64,000 bases of DNA, taken from contig NZ_CP108081.1 in assembly GCF_036182465.1 (NCBI RefSeq), positions 10,044,001 to 10,108,000 on the forward strand, in the 5' to 3' direction. The stretch is from Streptomyces sp. NBC_00258 (GTDB lineage Bacteria; Actinomycetota; Actinomycetes; Streptomycetales; Streptomycetaceae). A model generated the notes under the pieces. The model did not search any database. It saw nothing but the letters and a program-made list of their open reading frames with translations, and was not told where the DNA came from. The position numbers and the translations under genes were made by a program. Below, piece after piece: positions 46,825 to 64,000 of this stretch (the stretch's first letter is position 1; each line of letters opens with the position of its first letter).

Positions 46825-47073
46825 ATGTGGGACGACCGTTTCGAGAGCCTGCTCCGCCGCTATCTGCCGTTCCTCTCCGCCGACCAGCCGCTGGAGCACG
46901 ACGTCAGCCTGCGCGACGTCGGCCTGGACTCCCTCGGCACCGTCGAACTCCTCGCCGAACTGGAGAACACCTACGGCGTCCACTTCCAGGACGAGGCCCT
47001 GACCAAGGAGACCTTCGAAACCCCCGGCGTGCTGTGGAAGACGCTGTCGGCCCTGGCCGAACCGCGCCCCTGA
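46825..47073 (+). CDS. vinL: Free acyl carrier protein for the starter unit
   Basis: 82-residue single ACP; the phosphopantetheine serine is in DVGLDSLGTVELL. It carries 3-methylaspartate loaded by VinN, then 3-aminoisobutyrate after VinO, then the VinM-capped dipeptide. ATG 46825 follows AAAGGAG (46813-46819) by 5 nt; an in-frame GTG at 46792 would add 11 residues and precede that site. The acidic helix after the serine is typical of discrete carriers. It sits between vinK and vinM, its partner enzymes. Confidence 0.92.
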   Translation: MWDDRFESLLRRYLPFLSADQPLEHDVSLRDVGLDSLGTVELLAELENTYGVHFQDEALTKETFETPGVLWKTLSALAEPRP

Positions 47074-47171
47074 CCATCCGCCACGGCCGAGCCCCCAGGA
47101 CGCCCCGCCCGGTCCCGGAGCGAAGACCCCGGCCCGTAGGCACGACCGCCGCCCGGCCCCACGGAGGAACC

Positions 47172-48731
47172 ATGGACGCCGCCGACCACGCACTGTATGC
47201 ACGCTTCCTGCGCGGACTCGCCCGCGCACCCGAACGGCCCGCCGTGCGGTCCGGCGGGCAGGCGGTGACCTACGCCGAGGCCCACCGCACCGCCCTGCGC
47301 CAGGCCGGATCCCTGCTGCACACCACGGCCGGAGCGCCCACGGCGATCGGAGTGCTGGCAGCCAAGGGGATCCCCGTCTACCAGGGCATCCTGACCGCCC
47401 TGTGCGCGGGCGCGGCCGTGGTGCCGCTGCGGCCCGACTTCCCCGTCGCCCGCACCGCCGAGATGATGCGGGCCGCCGAGGTCACCGCCGTCATCGCGGA
47501 CGCCCAAGGCCGGCGTCTGCTCCCCGAACTGCTCGCCGACCGGCCGGACACCGTCGTCCTGGCCGCCGACGACAACCCGGCACAGGAGCACACGCCGGGC
47601 CGCCCCGTGGTGGTGGACGAGCGCCACGCCCTGTCGGCGCCCAGGCCCGTGGCCCCCGACGACACGGCCTATGTGCTGTTCACCTCCGGCTCCACCGGGC
47701 GGCCCAAGGGCGTGCCGCTCAGCCACGGGAACTTCGCCCACTACTTCCAAGTGCTCGACACCCGTTACGACTTCACCGCCGAGGACGTCTTCACCCAGAC
47801 CTTCGACCTCAACTTCGACTGCTCCCTGTTCGACATGTTCTGTGCCTGGGGCGCGGGCGCGAGCATCGCCCACATCCCGCCGCAGGCCTACCGGGACCTG
47901 CCGGCCCACCTCACCGAACAGGGCATCACCGTCTGGTTCTCCACCCCCAGCAGCATCGCGCTCGTCCGCCGTCTGGGCGGCCTGCGCCCCGGCTCCCTGC
48001 CCACCCTGCGCTGGAGCCTGTTCGCGGGCGAGGCACTCAAGTGCGCGGACACCGACGACTGGCAGCGCGCGGCCCCCGCGTCCTTCGTGGAGAACCTCTA
48101 CGGACCCACCGAACTGACCGTGACCGTCACCGCCCACCGGTGGTCACCGGAGGTCTCCCCGGTCGTCGGCGCCAACGGCGTCGTCCCGATCGGCCCCCTC
48201 CACAAGGGCCTCGACCACGTCCTCCTCGACACGGACGGCCGGCCTCATCCCGACACCGGCGAACTGTGCATCACCGGGCCCCAGATGGCCGGCCGTTACC
48301 TCGACCCCTCCGACGACCACGGCAGATTCCTCGACCACGACGGACGCCGCTGGTACCGCACCGGGGACCGGGTCCGGCTGGCACCCGGCGGCGACCTGGT
48401 CTACCTCGGCCGGATGGACGCCCAGGTCCAGGTCCAGGGCTGGCGCGTCGAACTGGCCGAGGTCGACCACGCGCTCCAGGCGTGCGAAGGCGTCGACGAG
48501 GCAGTCACCGTCGGCGCGACCACCGGAGCGGGCACGGAACTCGTCGTCTTCTACACCGCCGCCGCACCCGTACCGCCGGCCCGCTTCGCCACGCTGCTCC
48601 GCGCCACCCTGCCGGACGGCGTCGTACCACGGCATTACCACCACATCGCGGAACTGCCGCTGAATTCCAACCGCAAGACCGACCGGCGGGCCCTTACCGC
48701 ACGGGCCGACGAAATCCTCGCCGGAACGTGA
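47172..48731 (+). CDS. vinM: Aminoacyl adenylating ligase, caps the starter amine
   Basis: 519-residue adenylate-forming enzyme of the NRPS adenylation-domain type. Core motifs are FTSGSTGRPKGV (A3), ENLYGPTELT (A5), GELCITG (A6), YRTGDRV (A7) and the C-terminal lysine in PLNSNRKTDRRAL (A10). In the vin pathway it activates an amino acid (L-alanine) and joins it to the amine of 3-aminoisobutyryl-VinL, forming a protected dipeptidyl starter. It has no carrier domain of its own. ATG 47172 is preceded by GGAGGA 5 nt upstream; the frame is open much further upstream but overlaps vinK and vinL. A boxed promoter follows its stop. Confidence 0.9.
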   Translation: MDAADHALYARFLRGLARAPERPAVRSGGQAVTYAEAHRTALRQAGSLLHTTAGAPTAIGVLAAKGIPVYQGILTALCAGAAVVPLRPDFPVARTAEMMRAAEVTAVIADAQGRRLLPELLADRPDTVVLAADDNPAQEHTPGRPVVVDERHALSAPRPVAPDDTAYVLFTSGSTGRPKGVPLSHGNFAHYFQVLDTRYDFTAEDVFTQTFDLNFDCSLFDMFCAWGAGASIAHIPPQAYRDLPAHLTEQGITVWFSTPSSIALVRRLGGLRPGSLPTLRWSLFAGEALKCADTDDWQRAAPASFVENLYGPTELTVTVTAHRWSPEVSPVVGANGVVPIGPLHKGLDHVLLDTDGRPHPDTGELCITGPQMAGRYLDPSDDHGRFLDHDGRRWYRTGDRVRLAPGGDLVYLGRMDAQVQVQGWRVELAEVDHALQACEGVDEAVTVGATTGAGTELVVFYTAAAPVPPARFATLLRATLPDGVVPRHYHHIAELPLNSNRKTDRRALTARADEILAGT

Positions 48732-48760
48732 AAGAACGCCTGCCGGACCACCAAACCCGA

Positions 48761-48816
48761 TAGGGGCCCTTAGGGGCCGCTAGGGGTATGTCGTCCGGCC
48801 CGCACCGGGCTAGCCT
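48761..48816 (+). promoter_or_regulatory. Predicted vinN promoter with three TAGGGG boxes at exact 10-bp steps
   Basis: TAGGGG at 48761-48766, 48771-48776 and 48781-48786. TAGCCT (48811-48816), the proposed -10, follows the boxes by 44, 34 and 24 nt, the same ladder as at vinJ. The predicted start near 48823 would drive vinN-vinO and possibly vinP1. Confidence 0.68.
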
Positions 48817-48871
48817 CGCCATCAAAGACGTATTCGGGGGAGTTCGCCGTGTGCCTTGATCAGACCCTCAC

Positions 48872-50449
48872 GTGCATTTACCGGACAGGAGACCGGCATT
48901 GAGCAGCATGACCCATGTGATGTCCGACAATGCCGAACTCGATCTCCGTCACGGCGGGCTCGTACATCAATTTCTGGAAGACTCCGGAAAAGCGTGGCCG
49001 AATTCCCAGGCCGTGGAGGACGCGTTCGGTTCGTGGACCTACGAGGAACTGCTGGCCCACAGCCAGGCGTTCAGCGCATGGCTCGACGAAAAGGGCATCG
49101 CCCGCGGTGAGCGCATCGTCGTCCAGCTGCCGAACGTCCGGCAGACGGTCGCCGTGTTCTTCGGGGCCTGCCGACGCGGCGTCGTCTTCGTGCCGCTCAA
49201 CCCGGGCATGAAGCCCTTCCACCTCAGATCCGTCATCGCCGACGCCGACCCCCGGCTCGTCATCGCCGAGGACGAGACCGCCGCCGCCCGGCTGCACGAC
49301 CTCACCGACCTGCCCGTGTTCGCGCTCGACACCCTGTGGCCCGACGTGGAGCGGCTGCGCGCCGAGAAGGCCGGCACCGAGCCCGTCGAGGTCTCGCCCG
49401 AGGACCTGGCCGTCCTCATCTACACCTCCGGCAGCACAGCTGCCCCCAAGGCCGTCGCCTGCCCCCACCAGCAGATCGCCTTCGCGGCGTCCTCCATCAA
49501 CGCCGTCCTCGGCTACCACCGCGACGACGTGGTGTTCTGCCGTATGTCCGTCTCCTGGGACTTCGGCCTCTACAAGGTCCTCATCTCCACCCTCACCGGC
49601 GCCAAGCTCGTCCTCGCCGGGAGCGAACCGGACATCGCCCTGCTCAAGTCGATGCGTGAGACCGGCGCCACGATGATGCCGATCGTGCCGTCCCTCGCGA
49701 GCATGCTGACCACCCTGGCGCGACGCGACCCCGAAGGCGCTCCCACCGTGCGCATGTTCACCAACAGCGCCGCCGCCCTGCCCCAGGCCACCATCGACAA
49801 ACTTCGCGAGGCGTTCCCCGGCGTCCAGGTAGTCCGCATGTACGGCCAGACCGAGTGCAAGCGCATCTCGATCATGCCGCCGGACCTGGAACACGAACGG
49901 CCCGACTCCGTCGGCCTGCCCCTGCCGGGCACCACCGTGGAGATCCTCGACGAGGACGGCCTGCCCCTGCCGCCCGGCGAACCCGGCGAGATCACCGTCA
50001 CCGGACCCCACGTCATGGCCGGCTACTGGCGCGCCCCCGAACTCACCGCCCGCGCCTACCGACGAGACGAACGCACCGGCGTCATGCGGCTGCACACCGG
50101 AGACTACGGACACCTCGACGAGGACGGCTTCCTCTACTTCGCCGGCCGGCGCGACGACATGTTCAAGCGCAAGGGCACCCGCATGAGCACCGTCGAGATC
50201 GAAGCGGCGGCCCTCGACATCCCCGGCGTGACCGCCGCTGTCGCCCTGCCGCCCACCGACACCCGCGACCTGGTCCTCGTCGTCGCGTCCGACCTCGCAC
50301 CGCACGACGTGCTGCGCAGGCTCGCCGAACGCCTCGAAGCCGCGAAGGTCCCCGCGATCTGCCGCATCGTCAACGACTTCCCGCTCACCCTGAACGGCAA
50401 GTCCGAACGCAAACAACTGGCACGACTCATCGACGGGGGCGACCGGTGA
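48872..50449 (+). CDS. vinN: 3-Methylaspartate-activating ligase (adenylates and loads VinL)
   Basis: 525-residue adenylation enzyme: A3 YTSGSTAAPKAV, A5 MYGQTECKR, A7 LHTGDYG, A8 RRDDMFKRKGTRMSTVEIE, A10 Lys in LTLNGKSERK. With the GTG 48872 start, Asp230 (SWDFGLYK), Ser299 (FTNSAAAL) and Arg331 (TECKRIS) fall exactly at the positions I recall for the 3-methylaspartate pocket of the VinN crystal structure, which supports both identity and start numbering. A TTG at 48899 has a better ribosome site (AGGAG 48887-48891, 7 nt upstream) and would remove nine residues, so the true start is open. The enzyme should transfer (2S,3S)-3-methylaspartate to VinL through the beta-carboxylate. Its stop overlaps the vinO GTG. 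Confidence 0.92.
   Translation: MHLPDRRPALSSMTHVMSDNAELDLRHGGLVHQFLEDSGKAWPNSQAVEDAFGSWTYEELLAHSQAFSAWLDEKGIARGERIVVQLPNVRQTVAVFFGACRRGVVFVPLNPGMKPFHLRSVIADADPRLVIAEDETAAARLHDLTDLPVFALDTLWPDVERLRAEKAGTEPVEVSPEDLAVLIYTSGSTAAPKAVACPHQQIAFAASSINAVLGYHRDDVVFCRMSVSWDFGLYKVLISTLTGAKLVLAGSEPDIALLKSMRETGATMMPIVPSLASMLTTLARRDPEGAPTVRMFTNSAAALPQATIDKLREAFPGVQVVRMYGQTECKRISIMPPDLEHERPDSVGLPLPGTTVEILDEDGLPLPPGEPGEITVTGPHVMAGYWRAPELTARAYRRDERTGVMRLHTGDYGHLDEDGFLYFAGRRDDMFKRKGTRMSTVEIEAAALDIPGVTAAVALPPTDTRDLVLVVASDLAPHDVLRRLAERLEAAKVPAICRIVNDFPLTLNGKSERKQLARLIDGGDR
48887..48891 (+). promoter_or_regulatory. Alternative ribosome binding site in vinN
   Basis: AGGAG, 7 nt before an in-frame TTG at 48899. It suggests vinN translation may begin nine codons later than the GTG 48872 start, which itself has no clear site. 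Confidence 0.45.
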
Positions 50450-51690
50450 CCCGCCACGAGGAACTCGCCGAACAGTACGGCACCCCGCTCTACGTCTACG
50501 ACCTGGACCGCGTCACCGAGGCCCGCCGCGACCTGCGTACCGCCCTGCCCGACGAGGTCGAGGTCTACTACGCCCTCAAGGCGAACCCGCACCCCCAGGT
50601 CGCCGGCGCCCTGCGCGACGACAACGGCCCGGAGTGCCGCGCCGAGATCAGCTCCGTCGGCGAACTCGCCGCCGCCCTCACCGCGGGCTACCGCGCCGCC
50701 GACTGTCTCTACACCGGCCCCGGCAAGACGGACACCGAACTCGACGAGGCGATAGGCAAGGGCGTACGCACCTTCTCCGTCGAGTCCTTCACCGACCTCC
50801 AGCACATCGGTGCCGCCGCCCTGCGCCACGACACCGTCGCCCGGTGCCTGCTGCGCATCAACAGCGCCACCGCCAGCGCCACCACCAGCATCCGGATGAC
50901 CGGCACCCCCTCCCAGTTCGGCATCGACAGCGAAACCCTCGCCGACGCCGCCCCGGACCTCCTGGCCGTACCCGGCACCCGAGTCGTCGGCATGCACTTC
51001 TTCCCCCTCAGCAACGCCCGCGACGAGGACAGCCTGATCGGGGAGTTCCAGCACACCATCGAGACCGCGGCTCGCCTGGCCGCGGACCACGGCATCCCGC
51101 TGGAACTCCTCGACATAGGGGGAGGGTTCGCCCACCCCTACGGGGCCCCCGGCGACCGCCCCGTCTACCGGCAGCTGCGCGCGGCACTCACGGCCGCTCT
51201 CGACGCCCACCTCCCGCGCTGGCGGGAAGGAGCTCCGCAGATCGCCGTCGAGACCGGCCGCTACCAGGTCAGCGGCAGCGGAGCGCTGCTGAGCCGGGTC
51301 GTCAACACCAAGGTCAGCCGCGGCCGGAAGTTCGTCGTCCTCGACGCCGGGATCAACACCTTCGGCGGGATGTCCGGCCTCGGCCGGCTGCTGCCGGTGG
51401 CCGTGGAGCCCGAGAGCACCGGCGCCGCCGACGCCGTCGAACTCGACGATGTCGCCAGCCTCGCAGGACCCCTGTGCACCCCCGGCGACCTCCTCGGCCG
51501 GGAGATCCCCCTCCCACGGCTCGAACCCGGCGACCTCGTCACCGTTCCGAACGCCGGCGCCTACGGAGTCACCGCGAGCCTCCTGATGTTCCTCGGCAGA
51601 CCCGCACCGGTCGAAGTGGTCGTCCAGGACGGCCGGGTCGTCTCCGCGTCCCGCCTGGAGCACCACCGCACACCCGCCACCCCCGCGTAG
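50446..51690 (+). CDS. vinO: PLP-dependent decarboxylase (3-methylaspartyl to 3-aminoisobutyryl)
   Basis: 414-residue fold-type III PLP enzyme of the diaminopimelate/ornithine decarboxylase group. The Schiff-base Lys45 is in YYALKANPHP, the phosphate loop is LDIGGGF and the ETGRY motif follows in the barrel. VinO is understood to remove the alpha-carboxyl group of 3-methylaspartyl-VinL to give 3-aminoisobutyryl-VinL. GTG 50446 overlaps the vinN stop by 4 nt (GTGA), so translation is coupled. The ETGRY position is where diaminopimelate decarboxylases bind substrate, but substrate choice cannot be read further from sequence. It is followed by a strong hairpin before vinP1. Confidence 0.9.
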   Translation: MTRHEELAEQYGTPLYVYDLDRVTEARRDLRTALPDEVEVYYALKANPHPQVAGALRDDNGPECRAEISSVGELAAALTAGYRAADCLYTGPGKTDTELDEAIGKGVRTFSVESFTDLQHIGAAALRHDTVARCLLRINSATASATTSIRMTGTPSQFGIDSETLADAAPDLLAVPGTRVVGMHFFPLSNARDEDSLIGEFQHTIETAARLAADHGIPLELLDIGGGFAHPYGAPGDRPVYRQLRAALTAALDAHLPRWREGAPQIAVETGRYQVSGSGALLSRVVNTKVSRGRKFVVLDAGINTFGGMSGLGRLLPVAVEPESTGAADAVELDDVASLAGPLCTPGDLLGREIPLPRLEPGDLVTVPNAGAYGVTASLLMFLGRPAPVEVVVQDGRVVSASRLEHHRTPATPA

Positions 51691-51723
51691 CCGCACTGCC
51701 TCGCGGCACCACCCGCACCACCC

Positions 51724-51750
51724 CGGGAACGCCCGATGCGGGCGTTCCCG
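51724..51750. terminator. Perfect 12-bp hairpin between vinO and vinP1
   Basis: CGGGAACGCCCG (51724-51735) and CGGGCGTTCCCG (51739-51750) with a 3-nt loop ATG, followed by CACTTTTCCC. It looks like an intrinsic terminator or attenuator 62 bp ahead of vinP1. No TAGGGG box occurs in the 121-bp gap, so vinP1 either has another promoter type or depends on read-through. Confidence 0.7.
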
Positions 51751-51811
51751 CACTTTTCCCTGCGCCCCTTCTTCACCTGTGTCGTCGCCCGCCCTAGCGA
51801 GGAGTAAGCGA

Positions 51812-64000
<12,189 letters not shown>

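Noticed and set aside
46302..47171. N-terminal extension of vinM by 290 residues
   Set aside because: It overlaps vinK and vinL in another frame and is Arg/Pro-rich; the adenylation fold begins at ATG 47172.

Overview
The window is actinobacterial DNA, almost certainly Streptomyces: very high GC, GTG and TTG starts, a TTA codon in a pathway regulator, and giant modular type I polyketide synthase (PKS) genes. It holds most of a macrolactam antibiotic cluster. Gene content and order match the vicenistatin (vin) cluster first described from Streptomyces halstedii: a macrolactam PKS with an ACP-only loading module, glutamate mutase, two adenylating enzymes, a free ACP, a decarboxylase, an acyltransferase, a peptidase, and vicenisamine sugar genes. 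I name genes vinA-vinP4 on that basis. The assignment comes from recalled families and gene order, not a database search.

Layout. 1-1806: a two-gene coenzyme-B12 acyl-CoA mutase, probably outside the cluster. 1807-2164: non-coding, with an ABC-ATPase remnant and a hairpin. 2165-4963 (-): a large LuxR-type (LAL) regulator. 5282-8643: vinA-vinB-vinC (sugar activation, 4,6-dehydration, glycosyl transfer). 8945-37767: vinP2, vinP3, vinP4 (modules 4-8 and the thioesterase). 38031-39902 (-): vinG and vinF (N-methyltransferase, aminotransferase). 40246-42781: vinD and vinE (2,3-dehydratase, 3-ketoreductase). 42995-44826: vinH and vinI (glutamate mutase). 44901-48731: vinJ-vinK-vinL-vinM. 48872-51690: vinN-vinO. 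51812 to the right edge: vinP1 (loading ACP, modules 1 and 2, start of module 3), cut by the window end.

How it works together (family knowledge plus module reading). VinH/VinI turn glutamate into 3-methylaspartate. VinN loads it on VinL, VinO decarboxylates it to 3-aminoisobutyryl-VinL, VinM caps the amine with an amino acid, and VinK moves the dipeptidyl starter to the loading ACP of VinP1. Eight modules (VinP1, then P2, P3, P4) extend the chain, VinJ removes the cap, and the VinP4 thioesterase closes the lactam. VinA, B, D, E, F and G build the aminosugar and VinC attaches it. The only module in view with a KR but no DH or ER is module 6, which places the hydroxyl at C7, the expected sugar site.

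The most interesting signal beyond the known pathway is a shared promoter design. TAGGGG-type boxes, phased about 10 bp apart, lie 23-25, 34-35 and/or 44 nt upstream of a TAGC(G/C)T-like -10 element ahead of vinA, vinP2, vinD, vinJ and vinN. They are good candidates for the binding site of the LAL regulator. The PKS genes also carry gap-free, nearly identical blocks of 0.8-1.3 kb with codon usage unlike their flanks, pointing to gene conversion between modules.
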